DNA of 64,000 bases from Acetomicrobium sp. UBA5826. Its GTDB lineage: Bacteria; Synergistota; Synergistia; Synergistales; Acetomicrobiaceae. The position numbers and the translations under genes were made by a program. Below are positions 1 to 8,033 of this stretch, piece after piece; position 1 is the stretch's first letter, and every line of letters begins with the position of its first letter. The notes below the pieces were generated by a model. That model was not told the DNA's origin and did no database searches. It was given only the letters and a program-made list of their open reading frames with translations. Location: NCBI RefSeq assembly GCF_002433005.1, contig NZ_DJHF01000021.1, forward strand, positions 238 to 64,237. The letters are read 5' to 3'.

Positions 1-343
1 GGTTGTTGTCGATCATCACCTGAAAGGCCTTTCCCTCGATGCATTTTCCCTTATACTCGTCGATGGGCCGTCCCCAGATGCGGCCCTTCGGCCTGAAGCG
101 GTAGCCGTAGATGCGCCCCCTGGTGAGCAGCTCTTCCATGAACTCCGGCGCCAGCTTTTCGTGAAGCTCCTCCGGGACGTAGCGAAGGGCGTTCTTTAAA
201 GCCAGCTCCGCCTCCTTTTGGCTTAAAGTGAAGCCTCGGTTCGGCGCTCTTCTTATGTTTGGTTCAAAGGGAGGGTATTCGGGAAGTTCCGGGTCGAGTT
301 TGATGGTCATGGCCTTGCTGTTCAGTTCGTTTATCTCTTTCAC
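1..343 (-). CDS. hutU: Urocanate hydratase, N-terminal part (runs off window)
   Basis: The first 114 codons of urocanase, which converts urocanate to imidazolone propionate in histidine degradation in the cytoplasm. I recognise the family from the motifs ALKNALRYVPEELHEKLAPE, GRIYGYRFRP and PIDEYKGK, ending at MIDNN, in the expected order for the urocanase N-terminus. The start is GTG at 341-343, preceded by a strong AAGGAGGTA (351-359). The gene continues past position 1. It lies 59 bp downstream of the IclR gene on the same strand, so the two are probably co-transcribed and the regulator may respond to a histidine catabolite. Confidence 0.9.
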   Translation of the reverse strand, partial: MKEINELNSKAMTIKLDPELPEYPPFEPNIRRAPNRGFTLSQKEAELALKNALRYVPEELHEKLAPEFMEELLTRGRIYGYRFRPKGRIWGRPIDEYKGKCIEGKAFQVMIDNN

Positions 344-402
344 GTCAAACTACCTCCTTCTTCGTACTTTTTATTTAAGACTTTCTTTTATAAACTCTTT
401 TT

Positions 403-1140
403 TTAAAGTTTTGATCCTATGCGGCGGGAAGCCTCTTTCAACATCTGCGCTATGGCCTCTTCTCGACCGTCGAAGCTGGCAGCCAACCCCGCCAGCCCCA
501 GCTGGGCGACGAAGGTTCCCCTCGAGTCGAAGAGAGGTACGCTTATATCACCGGCGTGGGTTATCCATTCCTCTCTGCTGTAGGCAAATCCGTCGTTTTT
601 GATCTTTTCAAGTTCACTTATAAGGCGGTGAGCGTCGACATCGGAAGGAAGGCATGAAAATATGATTCGCTCCTGCAGCTCCCTGGGGCTGAAGGCAAGA
701 AGCACCTTTCCCGTGGCGCTTACGTGCAAGGGTATGGTCATTCCGGGATGGGCTACGTATTTTACGGGGCTTGAGGGTTCAACATGGTGTATACATAACC
801 CTACCGAGCCCTCCAGGACGCTTAGGATGGCGGTCTTCTCCGTTTCGCGGACGAGGCGCTCCATTTCGGGAGAAGCTGTGTTGATCAGAGCCTGGTGGAA
901 GAGCCTTTCGTTGTGAAGGAGAAAGAACCTCACGCCCGGGCGGTATCGCTCCGTTTCGGGATCGGCGTAAACCCACTCTTCCCTTTCCAGGGATTTCAAC
1001 AGACGATGGAGGGTGCTTTTCGGTATCCCTGTCAGGCTTTCTATCTCCCTTAAGCTGTAGGTGCCATCGGAGGAGCACAAAAGCTCCATCACAGCAGTTA
1101 CTTTTCCGACGGTATCGGCCTTGAAAGATCTCTCTGTCAT
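403..1140 (-). CDS. IclR-family transcriptional regulator
   Basis: A 245-residue protein with the IclR layout: an N-terminal winged helix (about residues 8-70, containing GIPKSTLHRLLKSLE) and a C-terminal effector-binding domain (about 85-245, with SATGKVLLAF and the late motif VAQLGLAGL). The ATG at 1138-1140 has a GGAGGAG box just upstream. A sigma-70 promoter and a perfect inverted repeat lie just upstream, which fits autorepression. It sits ahead of hutU on the same strand, so control of histidine breakdown is the simplest inferred role; the neighbouring ABC importer could be another target. The ligand cannot be read from sequence. Confidence 0.9.
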   Translation of the reverse strand: MTERSFKADTVGKVTAVMELLCSSDGTYSLREIESLTGIPKSTLHRLLKSLEREEWVYADPETERYRPGVRFFLLHNERLFHQALINTASPEMERLVRETEKTAILSVLEGSVGLCIHHVEPSSPVKYVAHPGMTIPLHVSATGKVLLAFSPRELQERIIFSCLPSDVDAHRLISELEKIKNDGFAYSREEWITHAGDISVPLFDSRGTFVAQLGLAGLAASFDGREEAIAQMLKEASRRIGSKL

Positions 1141-1158
1141 ATTCTCCTCCCAAAAAAC

Positions 1159-1173
1159 GGGACATGTTGTCCC
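1159..1173. promoter_or_regulatory. Perfect inverted repeat, probable IclR operator
   Basis: GGGACA-TGT-TGTCCC is a perfect 6-bp inverted repeat with a 3-bp spacer. It starts about 4 nt downstream of the predicted iclR transcription start, so a bound dimer would block the promoter. IclR proteins commonly bind short palindromes of this size; the assignment to this regulator is inference from position. Confidence 0.5.
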
Positions 1174-1183
1174 ACATATCTAT

Positions 1184-1212
1184 AAGATATGAAATATTCT
1201 TTCATTTGTCAA
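1184..1212 (-). promoter_or_regulatory. Sigma-70 promoter of iclR(-hutU)
   Basis: Reading the minus strand, TTGACA (1212-1207) is followed after exactly 17 nt by TATCTT (1189-1184). The predicted start site near 1177 lies about 37 nt upstream of the iclR ATG. Confidence 0.65.
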
Positions 1213-1220
1213 TTGAAGTA

Positions 1221-1261
1221 GAAAAGAAAACCCCTCAAGCGTTTAAAAAAGCGCGAAGGGG
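1221..1261 (-). terminator. Terminator of the amino-acid ABC operon
   Basis: A hairpin with outer arms CCCCT/AGGGG and inner arms GCG/CGC (1231-1261), followed on the minus strand by a T-rich run (1230-1222). It lies about 30 bp after the last gene of the ABC transporter operon. Confidence 0.6.
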
Positions 1262-1291
1262 CTTACAGCATATGAATTTTGGCAAAAAGGG

Positions 1292-1990
1292 CTAGCGCCT
1301 TGCCTTGTCGTAACCGAAGCCGGGGATTTGGACCTTTCGTTCTATTTTGCCGACGATCCAAGTGGCTGCAAGGACTATCACAAGATAAATGATTGCTACG
1401 ATGAGGTAGACCCTGAAGAACTGGTAGTTTCTGCTTGCGATGAACTTTCCCTGGGTCAGAAGGTCGGGTGCGCCTATTATGTAGGCGATGGAGGTGCACT
1501 TTAAAAGATATATGAATTCGTTCATCCAGGCCGGGATGGACCAGCGAATGGCCTGGGGAAGGACTACGTAAAATATGGTCTGCCATTTGCCCATGCCGAG
1601 AGAGTAGGCTGCCTTGAATTGGTCTTCGCCTACGGCCTCGATGGATCCGCGGGTGTACTCGGCCTGGTAAGCTGCCGAGTTGAGGATGAAGCCCAAAAAG
1701 GCCACGGATACGGCAGATAACCTGATGCCGTAAGGCGGAAGAGCGAAGTAAAGTATGAAAAGCTGTGCTAACAGAGGAGTGCCCCTGATCAGCTCAACGT
1801 AAGCTGTGCATAACCAGGAGAGTAGCCTTTTGCCGAAGCTTCGACCCAGGGCAAGCAAAACCCCCAGTATTGTGCCGAAAAACATGGCGACGATAGCAAG
1901 CTCGAAGGTGAAGGCAAGGCCCTTCATTAACGTGCCGAAGTTGGAGATGAAGATATCAACGATCAGGAATTGCCTTAAAAATTCGAGCAC
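1292..1990 (-). CDS. Polar amino-acid ABC transporter permease (second)
   Basis: A 232-residue inner-membrane permease of the HisM/GlnP family. The EAA loop that docks the ATPase is visible (GSIEAVGEDQFKAAYSLGMG, about residues 117-136), with hydrophobic segments around it. It starts at GTG (1988-1990), only 3 bp after the stop of the ATPase gene, and is the last gene of the operon SBP-permease-ATPase-permease. With the other permease it should form a heterodimeric channel. Substrate is not readable; an amino acid is expected from the family. Confidence 0.88.
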   Translation of the reverse strand: MLEFLRQFLIVDIFISNFGTLMKGLAFTFELAIVAMFFGTILGVLLALGRSFGKRLLSWLCTAYVELIRGTPLLAQLFILYFALPPYGIRLSAVSVAFLGFILNSAAYQAEYTRGSIEAVGEDQFKAAYSLGMGKWQTIFYVVLPQAIRWSIPAWMNEFIYLLKCTSIAYIIGAPDLLTQGKFIASRNYQFFRVYLIVAIIYLVIVLAATWIVGKIERKVQIPGFGYDKARR

Positions 1991-1993
1991 GGC

Positions 1994-2752
1994 CTATTCG
2001 CCGCCTTCCCCGTAAAGATCCTTGAGCTTAAAGAGAAATTCCCTCGTTCGCTGATGCTCGGGATCCCTGAACATCTTTTCCGGAGAGGTCTGTTCGACTA
2101 TTTTGCCCTTTTCTATGAAAATAATCTCGTCGGAGACGGAGCGGGCAAAGCCCATCTCATGGGTTACGACGAGCATCGTCATCTTCGATTCGGCAAGCTC
2201 TTTCATGACGGCCAGCACCTCCCCAATCAGTTCCGGGTCAAGTGCCGACGTCGGTTCGTCGAAAAGCATCAGTTTCGGCTCCATGGCGAGCGCCCTGGCT
2301 ATGGCGACGCGCTGTTTTTGCCCTCCCGAAAGCTGAGCGGGGTAAAGGTCTTCTATTCCCGATAGTCCGACCCTGTTCAGCTCGTAACGGGCCTTTTCCA
2401 CGGCCTCTTTTTTCGGCATCTTTTTCACTTTGGTGAGGCCGATCATGACGTTTTCCAAAGCCGTCAGGTGGTGAAAGAGCCCGAAGTCCTGAAATACATA
2501 GCCGATCTTCTGGCGCACGGCATTTATGTTCTTGCACCTTATGATTTCCGTTTCCTCGAGCCATATCTCGCCCTCATCGGGGACGACGAGGCGGTTTATG
2601 GACTTAAGCAAGGTGCTCTTTCCGGTGCCGCTGGGACCTATGATTACCTTTGTCTCGCCTTTGTTCAGTGTAAGGGAGACCCCGTCGAGGACGACCTTGT
2701 CCCCGAAGCTCTTTTTTACGTTTACGACTCTAAGAAGCGGTTTACCTGCCAT
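1994..2752 (-). CDS. Polar amino-acid ABC transporter ATP-binding protein
   Basis: A 252-residue GlnQ/HisP-type ATPase that powers amino-acid uptake. All motifs are present: Walker A GPSGTGKS (39-46), Q-loop FQDFGLF (88-94), signature LSGGQKQR (141-148), Walker [13 protein letters not shown] (161-172) and the switch histidine in VTHEMGF (196-202). It starts 10 bp after the upstream permease gene and ends 3 bp before the next, so it is co-translated with both. Confidence 0.93.
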   Translation of the reverse strand: MAGKPLLRVVNVKKSFGDKVVLDGVSLTLNKGETKVIIGPSGTGKSTLLKSINRLVVPDEGEIWLEETEIIRCKNINAVRQKIGYVFQDFGLFHHLTALENVMIGLTKVKKMPKKEAVEKARYELNRVGLSGIEDLYPAQLSGGQKQRVAIARALAMEPKLMLFDEPTSALDPELIGEVLAVMKELAESKMTMLVVTHEMGFARSVSDEIIFIEKGKIVEQTSPEKMFRDPEHQRTREFLFKLKDLYGEGGE

Positions 2753-2762
2753 TTTGACCTCT

Positions 2763-3428
2763 TTACACTCCTATCCCGGGGATCTTAAGTTTGTTTTCGA
2801 GCTTCTTTAAGAGCCTCGCCACGCCGAAGGTCAAGACGAAGTAAATACCTGCGATGGCAAGGAAGATGGGCAGCGGTTCATATTCCACCGTGATTATGTA
2901 TTGTCCCTGTCTCAGGAGCTCTACTACGCCAATGGCGTAAGCTAAAGAAGTGTCTTTTAATATGATAGCGTATTCGTTTGCGAAGGGCGGGATGAAGGCC
3001 CTCATCGCCTGGGGAAAGATGACATAAATGAAGGCTTTGTATTCGCTCATGCCGAGGGAGTAGGCGGCAGTAAGTTGGTCCGAGCCTACGGACATGAAGC
3101 TTCCTCTGAAGATTTGGCCCATGTAGGCGGCGGCACGAAGCCCCAGGGCAACCACGGCTGCGTAAAAGGGGCTCAACCTCAGACCGATGCCCGGCATTCC
3201 GTAAAAGATTAAAAGCAGCAGAACGAGTTCCGGTATGCTCCTGAAGATCCTATCGTAAATGGCCACCGCGATGCGAAGGGGCTTACTTCCATAGATCTGA
3301 CAAAAGGCCAAAATTAAGCCCAAAATGAGACCCATGGCCACGATCAGTATGGTCAGTTTTATCGTTACAAAAGTCCCTTCCAACAGAGTTGGGAGGGACT
3401 TTTTTACTAGTTCAAAAAAATCTAACAA
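2763..3428 (-). CDS. Polar amino-acid ABC transporter permease (first)
   Basis: A 221-residue membrane protein of the same permease family as the gene at 1292-1990, with its own EAA loop ([20 protein letters not shown]). The start is TTG at 3426-3428 with GAGGGA upstream. It follows the binding-protein gene by 28 bp and precedes the ATPase. Two different permeases indicate a heterodimeric importer. Confidence 0.88.
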   Translation of the reverse strand: MLDFFELVKKSLPTLLEGTFVTIKLTILIVAMGLILGLILAFCQIYGSKPLRIAVAIYDRIFRSIPELVLLLLIFYGMPGIGLRLSPFYAAVVALGLRAAAYMGQIFRGSFMSVGSDQLTAAYSLGMSEYKAFIYVIFPQAMRAFIPPFANEYAIILKDTSLAYAIGVVELLRQGQYIITVEYEPLPIFLAIAGIYFVLTFGVARLLKKLENKLKIPGIGV

Positions 3429-3456
3429 AACAAATCCCTCGTCTGCGCGCCTTTAT

Positions 3457-4191
3457 TTAAAAATATTTCTTTAAAAGTTCGTCCATCTTGCCGCTCGTCT
3501 TTACTTCTTCAAGCCCTTTGTTCAACTTTTCGAGGAGTTCTTTGTTGCCCTTGGCGACCGCGAAGCCGTATTCCTCGCCGGTGATTATTTCGGCCACCAT
3601 CACGACCGGATTTTCCGCCGCATACCGTAGGGCAACAGGGGTATCCAAGACGACGCCATCCACGTTTCCGTTTAAGAGGTCTTGAATTGCCAAAACGAAG
3701 GTATCAAAGCGGGTTACTTTGCCTTTCAGTATACCCGTTTTCTCTAAGTTTTCCTCTACCCAAAGGTCTCCCGTGGTTCCCGTCTGCACTGCCAGCTTGT
3801 GGTCTCCAAACAAAACAGTGACGGTTTTCCCGCCTCCCTCTTTTACCAGCACGGCTTGATTTGCCGAATAGTAAGGCTCAGTAAAGTCCACGACCCTTGC
3901 CCTTTCTTCGGTAATGGTCATGCCGGAAGCTACGATATCGATTGTGCCGGCATTTAAACCGGGGATGAGGGAGTCAAAGCTGATATCCTGAAACTCGACC
4001 TCGATGCCCTGACTTTCAGCAATCGCCTTTATCAAGTCGATATCAAATCCCACTATTTGGCCGTCTTTGATGTACTCAAAAGGTGGGAAATCGGCACTGG
4101 TGCCCACCACGTAGGTCTTGGCCACGGCGGGCGTGATGGCCATGAACAGCACCAACGCTATTATCGACAGATAAAATAAACATTTTTTCAT
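3457..4191 (-). CDS. Amino-acid ABC transporter substrate-binding protein
   Basis: A 244-residue family-3 extracellular solute-binding protein. It has an N-terminal signal peptide (MKKCLFYLSIIALVLFMAIT, ending near AVA). The mature part begins with VGTSADFPPFEY and shows GFDIDLIKAIAES and the hinge motif DIVASGMTITEERA, typical of polar amino-acid binders. The ATG at 4191 is preferred over the longer in-frame start at 4245, because GGGAGGT lies 7 nt before it and it begins the signal peptide. It is the first gene of the four-gene operon. The ligand is uncertain; histidine or glutamine are possible. Confidence 0.92.
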   Translation of the reverse strand: MKKCLFYLSIIALVLFMAITPAVAKTYVVGTSADFPPFEYIKDGQIVGFDIDLIKAIAESQGIEVEFQDISFDSLIPGLNAGTIDIVASGMTITEERARVVDFTEPYYSANQAVLVKEGGGKTVTVLFGDHKLAVQTGTTGDLWVEENLEKTGILKGKVTRFDTFVLAIQDLLNGNVDGVVLDTPVALRYAAENPVVMVAEIITGEEYGFAVAKGNKELLEKLNKGLEEVKTSGKMDELLKKYF

Positions 4192-4271
4192 TACATGCAC
4201 CTCCCGACGATACTTAATGATAATTCCCATGAAAGAACGATTCAAACTACTTAAAGCCCTTCGACGATTTA

Positions 4272-4300
4272 AATATATATGCAGTTGGAAGTCTTGTCAA
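4272..4300 (-). promoter_or_regulatory. Sigma-70 promoter of the ABC importer operon
   Basis: On the minus strand TTGACA (4300-4295), a 17-nt spacer and TATATT (4277-4272) lie about 80 nt upstream of the binding-protein start. The match to consensus is very good. Confidence 0.7.
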
Positions 4301-4702
4301 TAAACTTAAGTTCATGGTTATGGGGAAGGCAGGCGATATTTATGAAATATTTTTAATGTAATTTTTTCTTGAATAATTCTCATTTGTCAATTATAGTAAC
4401 TGTTGTGATGATCAAGTTTACTTTTCAAAGTATCCTGCCCTTAAATTCCCCCGAAGGGAAGGGACGACAATGCCGTAACAGAGTGAGATTATTCAAAAAA
4501 TGAAGTAATACAATGCACAATATATTAAATTGAAATCATTATTAGGTTTATTATAGTATCGCTGGTCCTCTCTTTAGCTTTATTCAAAGCCAAAACCACG
4601 AACAAAAGCGCCCTCGTCTCAGATTTTCTATAGCAAAATCATTTAGCCCTGCAGGAGCATGTCGACATTTGGTCAAACCTATATTAAGGAGGTAGCAGAG
4701 TA
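4301..4702. other. Intergenic stretch with no gene found
   Basis: About 400 bp between divergent transcription units. It is AT-rich. A second TTGACA on the minus strand (4390-4385) lacks a convincing -10 at the right distance. Just before 4703 the sequence AAGGAGGT is the ribosome site of the decayed symporter gene. I see no ORF or RNA motif here. Confidence 0.5.
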
Positions 4703-5208
4703 ATGGAAGGTTTTATTCAAGCGGTTGAGGCTTTTTCGGCCTGGCTCTGGGGAATTCCCATGATGGCAGTTTTAGTTGTGACAGGTGTCTTTCTCTCCTT
4801 CAGGCTTCGTTTCTTTCAAGTGAAGTACATTGGCTACATCATTAAGCAGACGCTGGGAAAGATATTTTCCAAGGAAGAATTGGGGGAGGGGACGATCTCT
4901 CCCTTCCAGGCGCTGACTTCAGCCCTCGCTTCCACGCTGGGCGCGGGAAACATAGCGGGCGTTTCTGTTGCGATCTATTACGGAGGGCCTGGGGCGGTAT
5001 TTTGGATGTGGGTGGTGGCTATGATGGGCATGGCCACCAAGTTTACCGAGCCAAGGTGCTCTGGCATTTCCTCGACATCAGTCTGGCCATGATAGTGATA
5101 CCGAACGTGTTGGTTTTACTCCTGCTTTCTAAAGAAGTTGTGGAATTAAAGAATGAATTCTTTTATACTGACGGAAGGTACTATTTGAAGGACAAAACGA
5201 AAGGTTAA
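4703..5208 (+). pseudogene. Na+/alanine(glycine) symporter with large internal deletion
   Basis: The first about 115 codons match the N-terminus of the AGCS (alanine or glycine:cation symporter) family: WLWGIPMM, GKIFSKEELGEG, ASTLGAGNIAGVS and GGPGAVFWMW, ending at KFTE. The family then continues for about 300 more residues. Here the sequence jumps at about 5048-5052 into another frame encoding a typical AGCS C-terminus (VLWHFLDISLAMIVIPNVLV, then LLLLSKEVVEL), ending at 5208. The middle of the gene is missing and the join is out of frame, so the product must be non-functional. The intact AGCS gene at 22624-24063 gives a comparison inside this window. The ribosome site and ATG are still perfect, which suggests a recent loss. 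Confidence 0.85.
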
Positions 5209-5229
5209 AACCTAAGGGGAGGCGAGGCT

Positions 5230-6987
5230 GTGGGAGCATCTAAGAGGCTTCGGGTTGCGTCTTTTATTTTTCTGGTGTGCATTATAGCGGTTGCGCACGC
5301 TGGCGGAGCCAGCGCAATTTCGAGGGGCGAAGTGGTCTATGAAATAATGACGGCTCTGGATCTGCCGGTGGTGCAGGATGGCGCCGGCTTTGCCGACGTC
5401 TCGAAGCTCACTCTTCATGGAGAGTCCATTCAGGCAGCCAAAGCGTTGGGAATATTGCCGCCCTTTGAACATTTCTATCCAACTTTGGACGCGACGAACG
5501 CCGAGGCCTTGATGTTCGCCCTTCGCGCCCTCGGTCTTTTCAACGAGGCCGAAATATTGGACAAAATATGCGAGTTTGGCGAAAAAGAGGATGTTCCGCC
5601 CCATCTTACGGTCTATCTGACCATGGCCGAAGAGATGTCTCCAAAGGCACCTGAACTGCTTTCAAACGAGCCTGCGGCCAACGTTAGCCAAGAAGGCTTG
5701 AATTCCCTCATAAGCTGGCTGAAAAATTGCAAGAGGGGATTTATATTCGAAAAGACCCTTGAAGAAGGTCCCCTCGCGGTGACGATGCACAGGGAAGGTG
5801 TAGGGCGACCTCCGAAGCTGTGGCTCGTGTTGATAGACGAAATTCCCCTGAACGCCGAAGCTCGTGCCCGAGACCTGGCGGACTATTTGAAAAATTTGGG
5901 GTTTCCCGCATTCATCGTGAAGCAGGAGTGGGCCTATTTGGTCTCCGTCGGGCCCTTCATGGACTACGTCAAAGCCCATGACGTGAAGGCGCGCCTCCCC
6001 AAAGGCATGACGGCCTCCATAGTTCCCTACAACGGTTTCGAGGAAAGCCCAGCTCTTTATTGGGTTTGCCTTTCCTACGACGCCACTTCCGAGACGGGGA
6101 AGATAGCCCTGTCCAGCGCTCGTTTCGGGACATTTAGACCTTTAAGCGACATGGCCGGGGCGACGGGGGCGAAGGCTGCGGTAAACGGAGGATATTTCAG
6201 CGGAACGAGACCCATTGGGCTCGTGGTGACCGACGGAGCTATCTCTTACATGCCCTACAGGGGCAGGACCGCCATAGGCTGGGACAACAGCGGAAAGGTC
6301 TATATCGGACAAGTCGAAGCAGCAGCAAGGGTAGTGGTGGGATCGAAGGCGGAATTCGCTCTAGATGGCGTGAACGTGTCGCCGAGCTATCACGGCATAA
6401 GCGTATATAGGCCGGAATTCGGCATGGAGGTTTCCAAACTGCCCTCCGATGCCCTGGTAGTAATGGTGAGGGAGGGGAAGGTGACTTGGAAGCAAAGCTC
6501 CGCCACGACAAAAAGCCACTACATCCCGCCCGACGGTTTTTTGCTCGTCGCCAGGGGCAATAGCAGGCAATACTTTGCAAACGTGGTTTTGGGCACGGAA
6601 ATTGAGTTAAAATCAGCCCTTGCCCCCGAGGAGTTTAACGGCGCAAAGTGGGCCTTCCAGGCAGGGCCGCCTCTTTTGCGCAACGGAAGAGAGGTCTATG
6701 CAAACGAAGGTTTTAAGCCGAGTTTCACCGATAAAAGACACCCTAGGACGCTTTGGGGATACGACGGAAGGCGGATTTACTGGGTTGTGGTCGATGGTCG
6801 CGACCCGTGGCACTCCAGGGGCATGACCCTGTCGGAGCTGAGGGCCCTTGCCAGACAATTCGGCATGAAAGAAGCCGTCAATTTAGACGGGGGAGGATCA
6901 TCCGGGCTTTGGTGGAAGGGTGCTTTGATCAACCACTCACCCGGCGGCAGGGAAAGGCCCCTTCCATATATAATTTATCTTGAATGA
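5230..6987 (+). CDS. Exported SLH-SPOR-phosphodiester glycosidase (NAGPA domain) protein
   Basis: A 585-residue secreted protein. Residues 1-30 look like a signal peptide. Residues about 31-110 resemble an S-layer-homology repeat (GFADVSK, then AAKALGILPPF and ALRALGLF). Residues about 195-270 look like a SPOR-type peptidoglycan-binding fold (LWLVLIDEIPLNAEARARDL, then AYLVSVGPF). Residues about 320-585 are a NAGPA/DUF2233 phosphodiester glycosidase domain (AAVNGGYFS; HPRTLWGYDGRRIYWVVVDG; EAVNLDGGGSSGLW). The domain family cleaves sugar-phosphodiester bonds; the substrate here is unknown, possibly cell-surface polymer. The start is GTG with AAGGGGAGG upstream. It is followed 22 bp later by the pterin dehydratase gene. 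Confidence 0.85.
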   Translation: MGASKRLRVASFIFLVCIIAVAHAGGASAISRGEVVYEIMTALDLPVVQDGAGFADVSKLTLHGESIQAAKALGILPPFEHFYPTLDATNAEALMFALRALGLFNEAEILDKICEFGEKEDVPPHLTVYLTMAEEMSPKAPELLSNEPAANVSQEGLNSLISWLKNCKRGFIFEKTLEEGPLAVTMHREGVGRPPKLWLVLIDEIPLNAEARARDLADYLKNLGFPAFIVKQEWAYLVSVGPFMDYVKAHDVKARLPKGMTASIVPYNGFEESPALYWVCLSYDATSETGKIALSSARFGTFRPLSDMAGATGAKAAVNGGYFSGTRPIGLVVTDGAISYMPYRGRTAIGWDNSGKVYIGQVEAAARVVVGSKAEFALDGVNVSPSYHGISVYRPEFGMEVSKLPSDALVVMVREGKVTWKQSSATTKSHYIPPDGFLLVARGNSRQYFANVVLGTEIELKSALAPEEFNGAKWAFQAGPPLLRNGREVYANEGFKPSFTDKRHPRTLWGYDGRRIYWVVVDGRDPWHSRGMTLSELRALARQFGMKEAVNLDGGGSSGLWWKGALINHSPGGRERPLPYIIYLE

Positions 6988-7009
6988 TTCTTTGGGGGAG
7001 GTGTAGGGT

Positions 7010-7354
7010 ATGGAAAAATTGACGAATCAAAGATGCGTACCCTGCGAGGGAGGCATTCCTCCCATGACAAGGGAGGAGGCCGAAGAATATTTGAGCCAGG
7101 TGCCTTCATGGAGAATCGTGGAGGATGAGGGCATTCTTAAACTTAATAAGACCTTTAAATTCAACAGCTTCAGGGAATCCTGGCAGTTTTTCGATAGAAT
7201 AGCTGAGCTGGCCGAGTCCGAAGGGCATCATCCTGACATATCGGTTCACTACAACCGCGTGATCGTAACTTTGTTCACCTATGCCATAAAGGGACTGTTC
7301 TTAAATGATTTTATAATGGCTGCCAAGATAGAGGAAATCCTAAAGGAGCTTTAA
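7010..7354 (+). CDS. 4a-hydroxytetrahydrobiopterin dehydratase (PCD)
   Basis: A 114-residue pterin-4a-carbinolamine dehydratase-like protein. The family signature is visible as EGHHPDISVHY with the catalytic histidine pair at residues 73-74, followed by the conserved late aspartate in LNDF. Length is normal (95-115 residues). The enzyme dehydrates the 4a-hydroxypterin formed by aromatic amino-acid hydroxylases, but many bacteria carry it without such a hydroxylase, where it may serve pterin or molybdopterin metabolism; none is visible here. GGGGGAGGTG precedes the ATG, and a strong terminator follows immediately. Confidence 0.9.
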   Translation: MEKLTNQRCVPCEGGIPPMTREEAEEYLSQVPSWRIVEDEGILKLNKTFKFNSFRESWQFFDRIAELAESEGHHPDISVHYNRVIVTLFTYAIKGLFLNDFIMAAKIEEILKEL

Positions 7355-7385
7355 AAAGGCCACCGGTAAGATGGTGGCCTTTTTC
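7353..7385 (+). terminator. Rho-independent terminator after PCD gene
   Basis: AAAAGGCCACC and GGTGGCCTTTT form an 11-bp perfect stem with an 8-nt loop, followed by a T-rich tail. It probably acts in both directions, serving also the minus-strand nhaC remnant. Confidence 0.85.
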
Positions 7386-7395
7386 TTTTCGTAAA

Positions 7396-7875
7396 CTATT
7401 CGGTTATTATGTCGTCGTCCGTATCCATGCGCCAGAATATGAACTTGCCCATGGCTGTCAGAACTATGGCCACTATGGGGTTGATGTAGTTAAAGAAGGC
7501 AAAGGGCGCGAACTCAAGGGTAGGTATGCCAAAGAGGCTCGTATGATAGGCGCCGCAGGTGTTCCAGGGTATCAAAACGGAGGTAAGGGTGCCGCTGTCT
7601 TCAAGAGTTCTCGACAGCATCCTGGGGTGCAGCCCCATCTTGTCGAAGGCAGGTTTGAACATCCTTCCGGGAAGCACAATTGCCGTGTATTGATCGCCAA
7701 CCAGCAGGTTTGTGGCAAAACATGCGATTATGACGGAGACGACCATTCCCGTAACGCTTTTAACGTGTTTCAGTATTGCCTCAAGCAGCACCTCGAGAAA
7801 GCCGCATCTTTCCATGACTCCGCCGAAAGAAAGGGCACAAAGTATCAAAGAGACCGTCCACATCTTTGTCAGCAT
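7396..7875 (-). pseudogene. NhaC-type Na+/H+ antiporter, C-terminal remnant
   Basis: A 159-codon open frame that matches only the C-terminal third of NhaC antiporters (normally about 460-490 residues): FGGVMERCGFLE, ATNLLVGDQYTAIVLPGRMF, LSRTLEDSGTLTSVLIPWN and CGAYHTSLFGIPTL are family hallmarks. Upstream (7876-7967) the sequence turns AT-rich and non-coding, so the N-terminal about 300 residues are gone. No ribosome site fits the first methionine. I call it a truncated pseudogene; translation of a fragment cannot be excluded. Confidence 0.8.
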
Positions 7876-7967
7876 GAATTATAATAAAGAATAATTAGTA
7901 TATCATAAGAACATAAAATATTAATAATTCGATAGCAGGGTATATCAAAAAGTAAGTCGTGGACGAA

Positions 7968-8006
7968 TAAAAAAAGCACGAACATCCCTCTGTCCGTGCT
8001 TTTTTA
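7968..8006 (-). terminator. Terminator of mgtE
   Basis: An A-run followed by GCACG, a loop and CGTGC followed by a T-run form a hairpin flanked by A and T tracts, about 30 bp beyond the mgtE stop. The symmetry means it can work on both strands. Confidence 0.75.
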
Positions 8007-8033
8007 AAGTTCCCATATATGCATTCGAAAATC

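Noticed and set aside
4362..4390. Second promoter for the ABC importer
   Set aside because: TTGACA is present, but 17 nt downstream there is only an A run and no -10 box.
5212..5604. Minus-strand ORF over the glycosidase gene start
   Set aside because: Shadow of the well-supported plus-strand gene, with no ribosome site or motif.
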